From: an uncultured Verrucomicrobia subdivision 3 bacterium
GTDB taxonomy: Bacteria; Verrucomicrobiota; Verrucomicrobiia; Limisphaerales; UBA8199
Direction of reading: 5' to 3'
NCBI GenBank assembly: GCA_903913865.1
Contig: CAIWMU010000104.1
Coordinates: 1-62,228, forward strand
Length of the DNA stretch: 62,228 nucleotides
A program made the translations under genes and the position numbers. Positions 54,701 to 62,142 of this stretch are shown here, piece by piece. The first letter of the stretch is position 1, and each line of letters starts with the position of its first letter. Below the pieces are notes generated by a model. That model was not told where the DNA came from. It searched no databases and was given only the letters and a program-made list of their open reading frames with translations.

Positions 54701-56998
54701 CGCACTGCCGGGGTTGAACAGCCAATGATGGGAATATGTTCCATATTGGCCCAGGTTTAGCAGCCACTGCCGGGCCGTTGTGGGGGTTTTCAACTTCACC
54801 CACGCTTCTATCGTGTGGGCCGTATTGCCAGTCGGCAGACCACCGATGCTGGAAACCAACCCCCGCGCGTCCGCAGCGGAAAAATCAACAGCGTAGGGAC
54901 TCCCAGCCACCGGCGCATCGTTGACCGACCGGACGGTCACCTGAAACGTGTCGGATGCGGTCTGACCAGCCAAATCGGTCACTGTCACCTGCACCGTGAT
55001 GTTGGTGCCGAACGCATTTGGACGGGGCCGGATGGTGACTGAACGGGATCCCCCCGCACCGCCAAATGAAATGCCCGAGGTCGGAAGGACCACCCCATCA
55101 GAGGTCGTTGCACTCAGCTTCAAGTCGGCGAGGGGGGTGTTGTAGTCGAACACGGTAAAACCAACCGACAGGGCACCGTCCTCGTCCATCACCTGGTTGG
55201 GAATGTCTGAAATCGTGGGGGGGGATGCAATCAGCGGAAAATCCACACCGGTATCGCCCGCCCTCTGGACTTTGCTGAGGGGGGAGAAGACAAAATTGGG
55301 GAACTCGGCATGCACAAGCCAATCGACTCCTGAGGGGATGTTGTTGAAGGTGTAGTTGCCGTTGGCATCCGTGTAAACGACCGCCAGCCTCGCAAGGTTG
55401 TAATAGGTGGCATCCCACTGTGTCCAGGGCTTGAGCAACTCCCGCGAAAAGACCGACCCGACAGTCCCCTGCCAATCGAGATACAGCGACCATGGCGCAG
55501 AGCCTTCGAAAGCCCTTACTTCGAGATCATGCCCCGAGAGGCTCAATGCCGTGTTGGCACTGACTGTGATATCCCCGTGGTTGCCATCATTGTTGATGAG
55601 AAGTCCCCCATCCAGGTAAAGCCGGGACCCATCATCGCTCCTGAGAAAAATCGATTGCGCCGTCGAATAGGAGGAGCCCGACACAACAATCTGCCCCTTG
55701 TAAATCGCGGCAACCCCCTGGTTGGTGCCACCGGGCCACCAGTTGTCATAATTTGCATTGCGGTCCAACAACGCCACGTTCGTATGAAAGGCTGGGGTGA
55801 AAATCTTGTGGGGGATTTCATCGACACTGTTGATGAAGGTCGGTGTCCCCAGGACAACGGGCACATTCTGGAGGGGAACCCCCGTTGGGGTCGCGATCCT
55901 GCCGGAAATCGAGCCGAGGTCCGAGCGCGAATAAAGGTTCAGGATTTCCCCGTCCGTGAGCCTTCGCCCCCAGGCCGCGATCTCGTCGTAGGAGCCCATC
56001 AGAATATCCACGCCAGCCGCCCGCCGTCCCATCACACTGCGCGGCAGGGGGATGGACGCGGCGATCGTATCCTGCAGGACGCCGTTGACATAAAGCGCCG
56101 TTTTAGCCCCATCAGTGGTCATCGTGACATGCGCCCACTGCCCCACTGGTAGAATATAATTGAAGGTGTAGTCCGCGACGCCGAACTTCGTGAAGCCAAG
56201 TTTTCGGGTGGATGGATTCTGCTCAATTTTGATTGCGCTCACGCCATCCGCCAGCAGGGCGGCTGAGACATTCGTCGAGGCCGTCCGGTTGGCCCAGAAC
56301 GAGAGCGTCCACGCGCCGGAGATTGAGCCCAATCCGATATCCAGATACGAACTCGCCTGGTTGCCGTTGAAGACAAAACTGGTTGCAACCTTGCCTCCTC
56401 CCAACCACAGCCCCCCGGGACCAAGAATCCTGCCTGAGATCATTTCCCGTGCATAGCTCCCATCACCGAGACGGAACCATGTGTTCAACCCGGGCGTCTC
56501 AGCGATCACCTGCGATCCGAGTTGCGGGAAGGTGCCGATCTGTTGTGAGTTTATGCCTGTGATGGGTGCCATCTGGCCGGTGGACTGAGGCTTGACAGTC
56601 AATCTGCCGGGATTTGAGAAGAAGGTTCGATCGGCACTATAGTTGACGGTGTAGTAGGCTGCGTTGTACAGGAATGAGAAAATAAACGGGACCGGATCAT
56701 AGTAAAACGCATTGATGGACCAGTTGCCATTGGCGTCCGTGTAGATCACCTCGTGGTAGCTGAAGGCACCAAAAAAAGGGCTGACATCCGAACCATCGCT
56801 TTTCAGGTCAACTTTGACACCGGCAAATGGTGTCCCATCCCAGTGGGTCACCTTCCCCGAGATGTTAACGCTTCCCGCCTGAGCCTCCCGGGTGCAAACT
56901 CCCGCAAGCATGGCAAACAACGCACCCGACACAATGGTGCGGAAAAAGATCCGATGCATGAGAACGGCAAGGCCTTTTCGAAAAATGATGGATATCAT
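45752..56998 (-). CDS. 3748-aa modular surface protein: LamG, PA14, HAF, coiled coil
   Basis: The signal peptide lies at ~14-41 (MHRIFFRTIVSGALFAMLAG...AQA), so the true start may be 56959. Modules in order are as follows. A CarboxypepD_reg-like domain is at ~45-95 (ISGKVTHWDGTPFAGVKVDL). LamG-1 is ~200-360, PA14-like ~393-523 (IFLRSDDGSRLYLDG), and a second regulatory-like fold ~530-570. Cadherin-like repeats are at ~590-690 and ~925-1120, with LamG-2 at ~700-870. HAF-type repeats span ~1125-1440 (LGTLGGAVAQANGINVSG). LamG-3 is ~2186-2383. Then comes a unique helical region with heptad-like coiled coil (~2930-3370), and a final beta domain ending SDIRLLIMSYSYAGN. The last ~400 residues resemble, by eye, Tc-toxin TcA C-termini. 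It is probably cell surface or secreted. Confidence 0.9.
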   Translation of the reverse strand: MISIIFRKGLAVLMHRIFFRTIVSGALFAMLAGVCTREAQAGSVNISGKVTHWDGTPFAGVKVDLKSDGSDVSPFFGAFSYHEVIYTDANGNWSINAFYYDPVPFIFSFLYNAAYYTVNYSADRTFFSNPGRLTVKPQSTGQMAPITGINSQQIGTFPQLGSQVIAETPGLNTWFRLGDGSYAREMISGRILGPGGLWLGGGKVATSFVFNGNQASSYLDIGLGSISGAWTLSFWANRTASTNVSAALLADGVSAIKIEQNPSTRKLGFTKFGVADYTFNYILPVGQWAHVTMTTDGAKTALYVNGVLQDTIAASIPLPRSVMGRRAAGVDILMGSYDEIAAWGRRLTDGEILNLYSRSDLGSISGRIATPTGVPLQNVPVVLGTPTFINSVDEIPHKIFTPAFHTNVALLDRNANYDNWWPGGTNQGVAAIYKGQIVVSGSSYSTAQSIFLRSDDGSRLYLDGGLLINNDGNHGDITVSANTALSLSGHDLEVRAFEGSAPWSLYLDWQGTVGSVFSRELLKPWTQWDATYYNLARLAVVYTDANGNYTFNNIPSGVDWLVHAEFPNFVFSPLSKVQRAGDTGVDFPLIASPPTISDIPNQVMDEDGALSVGFTVFDYNTPLADLKLSATTSDGVVLPTSGISFGGAGGSRSVTIRPRPNAFGTNITVQVTVTDLAGQTASDTFQVTVRSVNDAPVAGSPYAVDFSAADARGLVSSIGGLPTGNTAHTIEAWVKLKTPTTARQWLLNLGQYGTYSHHWLFNPGSAPNKMKMQFGVWGKDAITDPEIETDKWTHLATTYDPVTTNYTVYVNGVALRQKTLAVPFFFTNTTLSLAAPTGTETTFHGAVDELRVWNRVLSAPEIQQIYGTRLVGNEVGLQLYCRFDEGGGDVAADSAFTSPGNGGRTDGTLTGGYAYVPGVFADTFYRTNLVNEDTTTPIFLSGYDVEDWTSLSFEVLTQPVHGSLNRISGAWNPTAANPVLYTPAANYNGPDTFTYRLKDTSGALSSIETVYLQVTGVNDLPILSDIAPIVIEEDSASPPIPFQVYDAETPAAQISLYASALNTGLIPATPASLVFGGSGTNRTIQITPAAGELGQTTVQIQAVDGNNGFKSISFPVKVVPKPAYAVYDLGVVNFKQESYGKAISDKGWVVGSSDTPALPGSAAMLYRGFETEENAVYLGTLGGAVAQANGINVSGVITGVSATGTGTRRAFRWADTGSGGVMSALPDVALTVESSGRSVNASGMIAGYALLSSGQYAAVLWSNNIAYNLGSLGGTNSEAFGLNETGWVAGYAQTNGNVDRAAIYTSNRWVFVGVNNEASSRALALNNLGHAVGYSYRRADPAYRPFIRDNQGSRELPLIPAAVKGQAKGINDFGQVVGQASFTGDKQKAFFYSASKLYDLNELTTEDSGWTLTDATAINRDGWITGIGTSPSGQTRAFLAVPAWVVGRQIPRPEGAYPRLPQMQLLGDRGANTEGNSFVWSDHEQKVFVVRPVKARLNWFTSDSDVITVGTNLLANTNRIAVAGAAIWPRIPTRHVAGAPVEVEPQGVPFGYSFQNVEYLAGSGGAVEPNTKVFRATSPGYTVLRYLDLGSDGIADPLSDNLVFDVVRTHLYTNSVVYAQTDWVVGETIRDSSHYDYLGKNGFVLFEKALYDGSGLDRAYDRVSRRGSIIPVNALTPTTSQAPYNYSPLVVAWYQTNRLGVAWANRAVQYNAGWPQDTTNKIIIAQTTGTGGLPDNLYKDLRVYVQGDTNLPGFNPNEEHALLIPGDSGQSLYALRNDLNGQIDSPPRFSAPFALLKYRDAATDLWKIRPYKVVAEEDPYFFKYAGEAGKEIQPPLPLSGLPLCLESRAVSGPWWEDYQGKIYARAAGADGENVNVVIQWFYKLQPGFWYDVDANGTNDVADGTSVAWLDRLPGGTVGTPVNVTYDIRWPDQDNVLQIGQTLLKSAQSSISGNLPEIKNQARAELVFDSLNVGDTNYGATLARLYDPLTPRVIKTGVVIPDSIARQNIGGKEYFSELPWALKSRLTYDPVNKWLSFAGYLDEEFDVGQPLMLPNVLSSRERDRIKKLAESNTDWKSLVDKLYTLTRNPNQINQPPLYNPDDLILGLVYQYVVRSNFTVSVLGVQSSLSVTNYLNTLPSPLPASLTVLRTNVVPEAFGDQPKALTAALSGVPPASPKPGSAMRFDGSSGYLQTSTAFDLSSKSFTIELWAKRSTPFGTNMLVAMRDGAALGSGLSVGFMADGSFRFGFGGTALQASPSLSDTEWHHWACVFNAVTGTREIYRDGVLANSDVAPGLYNGSGSMVVGAQPGTGAGVRDFFKGDIDEIRLWTAARSGYQINLNKNKRLKGVESDLFISYRFDEAGTSAADSSRHGLDSTLYGGASRVASTAPCGIPPRYVTVAFNNDPKLPGLPVGLNIIRIDDGPYLGDLKALPGDNVFDQRMTFRHSSEFGGNPDGIQFQWYYKFDTANFDPTSLPLAQAGSSEVNLNGWIQYSGFQPPTGQGVNDVTIGEGGEAGLLIMSDTWWVCRYRGYNINLHTTNEWSGWVGDPASSPDQPRAKLAEGWIKRVLRGLNLFDQRVADFHSSPVATYVSMIQQAGPRYTGDIAFNPGADNLNSLGLIQAYETVLRRGRSLSIDGVPQVNFDPANNALLLAAGRIADLYMLVGNEAYGDAQDPTVGFGSSSTEYGTLSSSIFAFQNQVDSLLEEELTLLRGRDDSRSGVASFPVYNRLLWNFTLGEGEVAYKQVYNIKDLTGAQDSAGRDVPDGFINEKDARKLFPQGHGDAWGHYLTALKEYYSLLRHPQFTWVPRTENVSVAGQAIEVDYMDERKFARAAAALAKTGKEIVDLTYRLSYTEDPNGQWQGYKDTVQDRSWGVDEWARRGGLASYFSWLTANAILPDSDPNPNHTGLEKVDRQTVEEITEITSQMNEVQAKLDMSDVGLNPLGLVKGAMVFDIDPTFNAVGSTAQIGRAAVQGLGHFDQIKERAIKSLNNAARVWDEANNSSRQLRQQQDALDDFQRTYRSQENDYKSRMIEIFGYPYAGDIGAGKLYPSGYDGPDLYHYMYVDTTELTGENSPASTTFTGFFTSPNKSAGLDTNDFFLGFVSNPSSLDPSTNGIMPVSFHMSAGDYGFLATTAMAKRRAQGELQFALSDLVQANAQLKISAQNYDGVIQDIKSDIALLEANYNVNANKLKFLTKQKGEIVGRNVGIAIFKAVQLTMGHLSETTWKCGDAIAEAVPKVVGLATDALSVPRSTIKITAGAIAKAIEITSDVADLSQTALELSKEEITLQTEIDVTTEDQRFEILQRTKELESRVRNEAALRLELFNQQEVVRQAAQKYLTKLAEGQRLMEELVRYRRDIASQITEQRYQDMTFRIFRNDAIQKYRAQFDLAARYCYLAASVYDYETSFLGSDPRAGRRYLNSLIKQRAIGQIVDGNPVVGPPGLADSVARLEASFEVIRGQFGINNPQLESGAFHLRPELFRIHSRVQPDLGPDGIANTPEELAAVAEADAANAISDDSWHQQLRKAYVPNLWNVPEFRRYCRPFAPESAGAQPGLVLRFSSTITFGLNHFGWPLSGGDSAYDPTYYSTKINAVGVQFDGYDAAALSVTPRVYLIPVGMDVLRSPTGNTLATRQWRIFDQALPIPFPIGDSDIGAAGFLPINDTLSGAYGEVRRFSSMRAYPTEAFADLDTATIAANTRLVGRSAWNTEWLLIIPGGTLLFDPNKGIDSFINSVSDIRLLIMSYSYAGN

Positions 56999-57017
56999 GT
57001 GATTTTTGGATGCGATG

Positions 57018-58802
57018 TTAGCGGTTCAAAATTCCTGTGGACGAAACACGTTGCAGCGTGAAGGTCCCGGCGGCAAAAATGTTCGTTTTGTGCAGTCCGG
57101 ACACCGTCTCCTCGTAGGTTCCCTGAAGGAGGCGGTAACCATAATCCGGGGGCGAATCAGGCGTGGCAGGCTTCAGCCGAAGACCGATCACCCGAACCAC
57201 ATCATAAGACGCATCCGACTGATGGTCTGGATGATATTTGTGCCGGAAGGGATTCGTGGGCCAGCTCTTCGGAAGAATATTGGTGGTCAGCAGGGATTGG
57301 TTGTAGGCAAAACTACCCGTGAACGCCAGTGATGTGCCGGGAAAATCGAACGCGATGCTGCTGAAACGCCTCCCGGCGAGTTCGGTATCGCGGGATGCCA
57401 CTCCTGTGTATTGAGGAACCAGGGTGTCATCCGTCAGCAACACATGCCTTCCGGCTACGGACTGGTAAAGGACACCGCTGACGTCATTCGTATAAACGGG
57501 CTCCTGCCACATCTGGATGACCTGCTTCAGAAGCCTTGCGGTTCCGTTGGTATCCACATGCACCAGAAGCCTCAGCTCAGCCGGGGTTCGGACAGGCTTC
57601 GGCGTGGGGTCGAATCCCACCCGTTCAACAACCAGCGCCCTGCCCTGGCTATCAAATCCATTGGTGACCAGAATCCCGGAGTGCGCCACGTTGACATCTG
57701 TTACACTGGCCGATCCAATCCAAAGTCCAGCAAAGCCCTGGCTCTGCACCTCAGCAGTTGCACCTGCCGCAAGTGCACTTTGCCGGGACTTGGAGGCGGA
57801 CAGCGGCACCAAATACCTGACCCCCGCACCGTTTCCAATGGAGATCACCGTATCGAAGTTTGTCCCGGAAAAGAGCATGCGGTTCACAGCCACCCGCAAA
57901 GTCGCGTTGCTTCCGCCGGTGATCGGGAGGATGTAGGGGCTCGGCAGAGCCGGCCATTGGGGGCCCACACTGGGGTCGAAACGATAGTAAACCAAAGGGT
58001 TCACACTGCCGCCGCCGACATTCTCCCACTTCACGGATGCGAGGGTGGAAGCCCTGTTGAAAACTCTGATATTCTGGAGGTCCAACAGCTCCCCGAATTC
58101 GATCTGGTCCCCCGTCTCAGTGAGAACTTCCAGCGGTCCCTGATAGGTGGATCCCCCCTTGCAGAACACCCAGCAAACCTCGCCCGGCTTCATGGTTGTG
58201 GTAGGGGCGACCTGCGTCCACTCACCGCTACTGGCCATCCTGTAGACCGGCTGCATCTGGAGCGTGGAGGTGTTGTAATGCGCCGAAGAGTTGCGGAAAA
58301 AGGTCTGGAACGTGGGCGGGGCGGCAGGATCCACCGGGAATCCCACAAGGTTGTATGCATCCGCCTGCCAGGTGATGCGCTTCAGGCTTGGCACACCTGT
58401 AACGCGCCAGATCGCCGCGTTGCTCATGTTGATGAGGTAGGGCTGGTTCCCCAAGATTCCAGAAAGGCGATTGGCGGCAGACTCCAGCTTGTTGGTCGGA
58501 ATGTAAAAGGCCCAGCGCTCCAAATTCCACACCGGCTCTGCAGGGTCCTGAATGAAATCGACCGACCGCACCTTCTCCTGAAAGGCCCACGCACTGGCCA
58601 TGGGGAGGCCACTGAACAGGAATTCCGGCCTGGAATTTGTCGGAGCCACCTCAAGGTACACAGCATTCCAGCCGGATTGCAGGTTGATGGTTTGGGTTTG
58701 TAGCGGCGAAGCCCCGGCCAGGCAGCAGCTGGCCACAATCAAGGCTGAAACAAAAGGTCGAAGGCCGAAAACCAATGGATGATGCATGGATTGGGATTTC
58801 AT
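57018..58802 (-). CDS. Secreted 594-aa protein preceding the giant gene
   Basis: The signal peptide is at ~1-31 (FVSALIVASCCLAGA). The mature part begins TQTINLQSGWNAVYLEVAPT and contains WNLERWAFYIPTNK, QADAYNLVGFPVDP and MKPGEVCWVFCKGGSTYQGP, all beta-rich and without an enzyme motif I recognise. It starts 4 nt inside the end of the parvulin gene (ATGA overlap at 58799-58802) and ends 20 nt before the giant gene, so it is the middle of a tightly coupled operon. The C-terminus (TFTLQRVSSTGILNR) lacks the F/Y-R module. It may be a partner or carrier for the giant protein. Confidence 0.8.
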   Translation of the reverse strand: MKSQSMHHPLVFGLRPFVSALIVASCCLAGASPLQTQTINLQSGWNAVYLEVAPTNSRPEFLFSGLPMASAWAFQEKVRSVDFIQDPAEPVWNLERWAFYIPTNKLESAANRLSGILGNQPYLINMSNAAIWRVTGVPSLKRITWQADAYNLVGFPVDPAAPPTFQTFFRNSSAHYNTSTLQMQPVYRMASSGEWTQVAPTTTMKPGEVCWVFCKGGSTYQGPLEVLTETGDQIEFGELLDLQNIRVFNRASTLASVKWENVGGGSVNPLVYYRFDPSVGPQWPALPSPYILPITGGSNATLRVAVNRMLFSGTNFDTVISIGNGAGVRYLVPLSASKSRQSALAAGATAEVQSQGFAGLWIGSASVTDVNVAHSGILVTNGFDSQGRALVVERVGFDPTPKPVRTPAELRLLVHVDTNGTARLLKQVIQMWQEPVYTNDVSGVLYQSVAGRHVLLTDDTLVPQYTGVASRDTELAGRRFSSIAFDFPGTSLAFTGSFAYNQSLLTTNILPKSWPTNPFRHKYHPDHQSDASYDVVRVIGLRLKPATPDSPPDYGYRLLQGTYEETVSGLHKTNIFAAGTFTLQRVSSTGILNR

Positions 58803-60025
58803 AAGTCTGATGTGGGCAGGAGTGATCTTGGAACAAAGCGTGATGTTTGACCGGAAACCGCCGAACCGGCCTTGGCGACGCCGCCAGTAAGCGCATCCCT
58901 GGAGGCGGTTTGTTGACCCCCAAAAGAATCTGCAGCAGGTCCGGCGCGATCACTCGACGATTGCTGATGAACGGGCTTAACGCCAACAGGCTGCACACCC
59001 CGCTCCCGGCCGGGAGATTCCGGTGGATCCATCGAATTAACAGGAGGTGAGACAGCGTCCAACTCAGCTTTGTTGATGGAAACCTTAAGGCCTGCGACCA
59101 TCCTGTTCGAAAATTCGATCTCCTCCCCTGCCTTCCTCCGATGAAGAATCTTGGTGCGGATCGACTCCCCCACCTCCGCCAGGGACTTGGTGGCAGGGCC
59201 CTTCAGATCCAATAGTTTCACGATGCACCAGTGATTGGATGTTCGGACAAGTGGTGCGAAGAGCCCCTGTTTGGGGAGTTTACTCAGGGCGTCAACAATC
59301 TCCGGATTCACGATGTCGCTTCCAGGAACGAGCCACCCCGTGTCACCGCCGGAATATCGTGTCCCGGGATCGGAAGAATATTTGGAAACGACCGCTTTGT
59401 AGTCCTGAACCGCTGCCGTTCCCCGGGCCAGCTCAAGGACGGACTCGGCATCCTGTCTAGCCCTCGCCTCCCTCTCTGCGTCAGCCTTGGATGGAGCAGA
59501 GATATAGATCACCGAGCCGCGCACCATCGCAGGTGTTGCATATTCGCCTTTATGGCTGTCGTAATAAGCCTTGATCTCCCCGGGATCCACGGTCGTCAGG
59601 GATGGTTTCCACTGGCGCTCCTTGAACTGCGCCACAACCATCGCCTTGATACGGCTTTGCATCTCGGGAGTCTGGTCAAAGCCCGATGCCTTGGCCTGGG
59701 CATAGATGGCCTCGGTGCGAATCAAGCCCTCCAAAGCCACATCCCTCGCCACCTTCACCTCCGCAGCCGTGGTTCTCCCCCGGATCGCCTTGCCCCATTC
59801 CTCCCGCAGGCTGGTGCCGGTGATCGGCGCTCCCTCGACCGTTGCTACAACATTGCTGGCTGTTTCAGGAGTCTGCCGTGCCTCCTTGCTTTTGGTGCCA
59901 CAGCCGATGATCCCAAATGCGATCCCGGCAACGCAAACACAGGCGGTCCACCGCCTCGTTCGGCAAAAGCCGGTTCCGAACGACGTGACACTCGCTTCTC
60001 CCTCCTCGATCAAGACTGCTCTCAT
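58799..60025 (-). CDS. Parvulin-type (PpiC/SurA-like) isomerase lipoprotein
   Basis: From ATG 60025 it is 408 aa; the frame continues to a TTG at 60094. A lipobox-like IIGC places the acylated Cys at 42, so it is probably an outer- or inner-membrane lipoprotein facing the periplasm. The N-terminal SurA-like helical domain begins VEGAPITGTSLREEW. The rotamase domain is ~200-272 (VVSKYSSDPGTRYSGGDTGW then NHWCIVKLLDL). A ~90-aa Pro/Ser/Gly-rich disordered tail follows. It isomerises prolyl bonds in exported proteins. As first gene of the operon it is a plausible dedicated chaperone for the giant secreted protein. Confidence 0.88.
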   Translation of the reverse strand: MRAVLIEEGEASVTSFGTGFCRTRRWTACVCVAGIAFGIIGCGTKSKEARQTPETASNVVATVEGAPITGTSLREEWGKAIRGRTTAAEVKVARDVALEGLIRTEAIYAQAKASGFDQTPEMQSRIKAMVVAQFKERQWKPSLTTVDPGEIKAYYDSHKGEYATPAMVRGSVIYISAPSKADAEREARARQDAESVLELARGTAAVQDYKAVVSKYSSDPGTRYSGGDTGWLVPGSDIVNPEIVDALSKLPKQGLFAPLVRTSNHWCIVKLLDLKGPATKSLAEVGESIRTKILHRRKAGEEIEFSNRMVAGLKVSINKAELDAVSPPVNSMDPPESPGRERGVQPVGVKPVHQQSSSDRAGPAADSFGGQQTASRDALTGGVAKAGSAVSGQTSRFVPRSLLPTSDL

Positions 60026-60268
60026 TGTGGCTGATTTTCTGGCTGCACCGTGGTTACTTAATGGGCCAGAACCTCCTAATTGCTTACGATGCAAGCTGAC
60101 GCGTATTTCTTAACGCATCTTTTCTAATTGTCCAAACCATTTTTGCTCACTTGCTCACTTTTTCTTTATCCTATCTGCACCGGTGCTGGCCAGCGGTGCC
60201 TTGATCGTGCACCGAAAAGGCTTGCCGCGCAGCGTCACAACGGCAAACTTATGACTGCAATCTTGGAT

Positions 60269-60344
60269 GGGCCCATAGCTCAGCGGTTAGAGCAGGCGAC
60301 TCATAATCGCTTGGTCGGGGGTTCGAACCCCTCTGGGCCCACCA
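60269..60344 (+). tRNA. tRNA-Ile2(CAU), lysidine type, CCA encoded
   Basis: This is a complete 76-nt cloverleaf. The acceptor GGGCCCA pairs with TGGGCCC. The D arm is GCTC...GAGC. The anticodon loop CTCATAA lies between GCGA and TCGC, giving anticodon CAU. The T loop is GTTCGAACC and CCA is at 60342-60344. The body closely follows the E. coli ileX pattern (AGAGCAGGCGACTCATAATC, then GCTTGGTC), so it is called the AUA-reading isoleucine tRNA that TilS modifies, rather than elongator Met. Confidence 0.92.
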
Positions 60345-61044
60345 TTCTGCCACAATAACTTACGCAAACAATTCCAGACCGCCCATAAAGTCACTGAGAC
60401 AAATCTGAGCCAACTCCGACCTGGCCGAATCTCCTGAAACCGGGCAAGCGGGGGTTGCGACGATGCGGGGCGCTTTGGCCAGGGGCATTTTTGTGGGCTG
60501 CGCCTTTGGCCGCTTCATCGACACGCAAAAATTGAGATGAACAGAATCCGGTTTCGGGCAAGTAGACCCCACTGCGTATGCCGTGGTGCAACAACAGATT
60601 TGCCACCGCCAAGATTCGGCCAGTTTGGGCTGACGGTGAAGGAAACGGGCCGCAGCTGTGCGCCAATCCGCCTACATTTCCCTCGACCGGGGATGGAACA
60701 ACCAGTGCGCCAAGGCAAAAGCCGTCGCGGCAAGCGACTTGGGCAGCTTTCGCAAGCCCAAGCCCGGCAAATTTGTTGATTCCAATCCTTGAAGTTCACA
60801 TCATGGCACGGGACGCTTTCCGTTTGTGGATGATGACACGTATGCTGACCACGAAACAGGTGCTTTTGACGAGCGCCAAGGGACCGGTTTTGACGCTGCG
60901 GCGTTGACAACTGAAACAGTCCTTGCCCAACTCGCGTCTTCAGTGACCCTGCAAGCTGCTAGCGAAACCTCGGCAAATCGCTTGCCCGGAGAATTTGGAG
61001 CGTTGGCAAATTTGTTGGCGCAAGACAAGGAGTTGCTATACATG
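60345..61044. other. Gene-free or degenerate stretch between tRNA-Ile and the IS
   Basis: No confident gene is seen across 700 nt. A plus-strand frame (60793-61053) ends within the inverted repeat of the insertion sequence and could be a gene truncated by its insertion. Its product (QGTGFDAAALTTETVLAQLA...) has no family I recognise. No second copy of the tRNA 3' end is visible. Confidence 0.45.
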
Positions 61045-61072
61045 TGCGCATAAATAACGGGACATATAGGCA

Positions 61073-61651
61073 TCAAGAGAACGGACGAAGGATGCCCAGG
61101 AGTTTTTCCGGATGGCGCTGCATGTCATCGAAGGTATGAAACAAGCTGGAGCACAAGTCTTCCGGTGTTTCAAAGAACCGGTTATGAGTGGAGTTGGATC
61201 GTGTGTACTTCCAAAGAGGTTCCTGAGCGTTCAATTCTGGCGAGTATTTGGGAAGTGAGAACACCTCGAGTTTGTTACGCTCTTGTTTGAAAAATTCCCA
61301 GACTTCGGGATGCCTATGATAGGAAGCGTTGTCCTGTATCAGATAAATCCGGTGTCCACGGCGGTAATAGCCCGGCAGGACGACATCCTCGACAAACGAG
61401 CGGTAGGTTTGATGATTGAAGTAATCGGTTTGGTGGCGATAAACGTATTTTGCTGAGCGAAGTTCAACGGCACCAAGGACCTTCTGGGTGTTGCGCTCGC
61501 CGCGGGTGGGAATTTGGGGACGTTTGTTGCAGGGGGCCCAGGTTTGACGCAGGGTGGGGGTTTGGCGAAAAGATGCCTCATCGACAAAGACGATCACCGA
61601 TCCTTCGGCTATGGCGTTTTTTTTAGATTCGGATAGGAGTAGCGAATCCAT
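61073..61651 (-). CDS. IS630 transposase, DDE catalytic part (orfB)
   Basis: This 192-aa frame holds the catalytic triad: D24 in VFVDEASF, D107 in LIQDNASYHRHP, and E144 in YSPELNAQEPLW. The D-E spacing fits the IS630 DD34-37E pattern. It lies in the -1 frame relative to orfA and overlaps it (61609-61651). The first residues up to the A8 slip site are unlikely to be translated separately; the working protein is the fusion of ~355 aa. It cuts and joins the IS ends. Confidence 0.92.
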   Translation of the reverse strand: MDSLLLSESKKNAIAEGSVIVFVDEASFRQTPTLRQTWAPCNKRPQIPTRGERNTQKVLGAVELRSAKYVYRHQTDYFNHQTYRSFVEDVVLPGYYRRGHRIYLIQDNASYHRHPEVWEFFKQERNKLEVFSLPKYSPELNAQEPLWKYTRSNSTHNRFFETPEDLCSSLFHTFDDMQRHPEKLLGILRPFS

Positions 61652-62142
61652 TTCTTTTGGGCCTTGGGATCTGCCTGCACCAGCCGGGTGGTGGGTCGTT
61701 GCACAGAACAGCCGATCAGGTGAAGGACTTTGCGGACGTGTCCGGGATGGTAGTCCACGCCAAACTCCTCTTGAATGACCTCGGCAACCAACTTGGAAGT
61801 CCAGACCCCCGTGTTGAGTCCATGAGCCACCGGTCCACTTTCTATGATGTCGTGAAGCGCCTCCCGTTGGGCAGGTGTCAATTCACTGGGGCGTCCACTA
61901 CGGTGACCTTCCTTGACACCCTCGATTCCGTGATCCATCCAACGGCGGATCCAGTCGTGAACACGGCTGCGATGCACGTGCAGCAGGTCGGCAATGGCTG
62001 GCGGGGTGTGGCCGTCAGCACTCAGGAGAATTGCCTGAAGACGCAGGGCCACGCGCGGTGATTTATCGGTTTGCGCCTCCTGGCGAAAGGCAAGGAGTTG
62101 GCGGCGGGTTCGGGCGTCAGCGGTAACAAAAATGGGCTTCAT
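61609..62142 (-). CDS. IS630 transposase, helix-turn-helix part (orfA)
   Basis: This 177-aa frame has two helix-turn-helix segments: IADLLHVHRSRVHDWIRRWM and a winged region around SKLVAEVIQEEFGVDY. These bind the IS ends. It ends shortly after A8C (minus strand of 61617-61624, reading CTA AAA AAA AC). A -1 slip there joins LKK to NAIAEGSVIVFVDEASF of orfB. The length and arrangement match other frameshifted IS630 elements, so the element looks intact rather than mutated. Confidence 0.9.
   Translation of the reverse strand: MKPIFVTADARTRRQLLAFRQEAQTDKSPRVALRLQAILLSADGHTPPAIADLLHVHRSRVHDWIRRWMDHGIEGVKEGHRSGRPSELTPAQREALHDIIESGPVAHGLNTGVWTSKLVAEVIQEEFGVDYHPGHVRKVLHLIGCSVQRPTTRLVQADPKAQKKWIRYSYPNLKKTP
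61616..61625 (-). other. Programmed -1 frameshift site of the IS630 transposase
   Basis: On the minus strand eight A residues are followed by C (AAAAAAAAC; T8 at 61617-61624 on the plus strand). Frame arithmetic (491 nt between the two starts, remainder 2) gives a -1 relation between orfA and orfB, as needed for slippage at this site. Confidence 0.8.

Noticed and set aside
45752-56998. Complete Tc toxin locus
   Set aside because: Only a TcA-like C-terminus is suggested. No TcB/TcC or RHS-repeat gene is present, so a complete toxin complex is not claimed.
57411-58703. 430-aa plus-strand open frame
   Set aside because: It is antisense to the 594-aa secreted-protein gene, has no start signal and shows His/Arg-rich shadow composition.
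60269-60344. Integrative-element attachment site at the tRNA-Ile2 3' end
   Set aside because: No integrase gene and no second copy of the tRNA 3' sequence is visible in the window. The IS630 element uses a different mechanism.
61609-61651. Broken (pseudogene) transposase
   Set aside because: The frame change lies at an A8C slip site in the -1 direction and both parts are otherwise intact, which fits programmed frameshifting.
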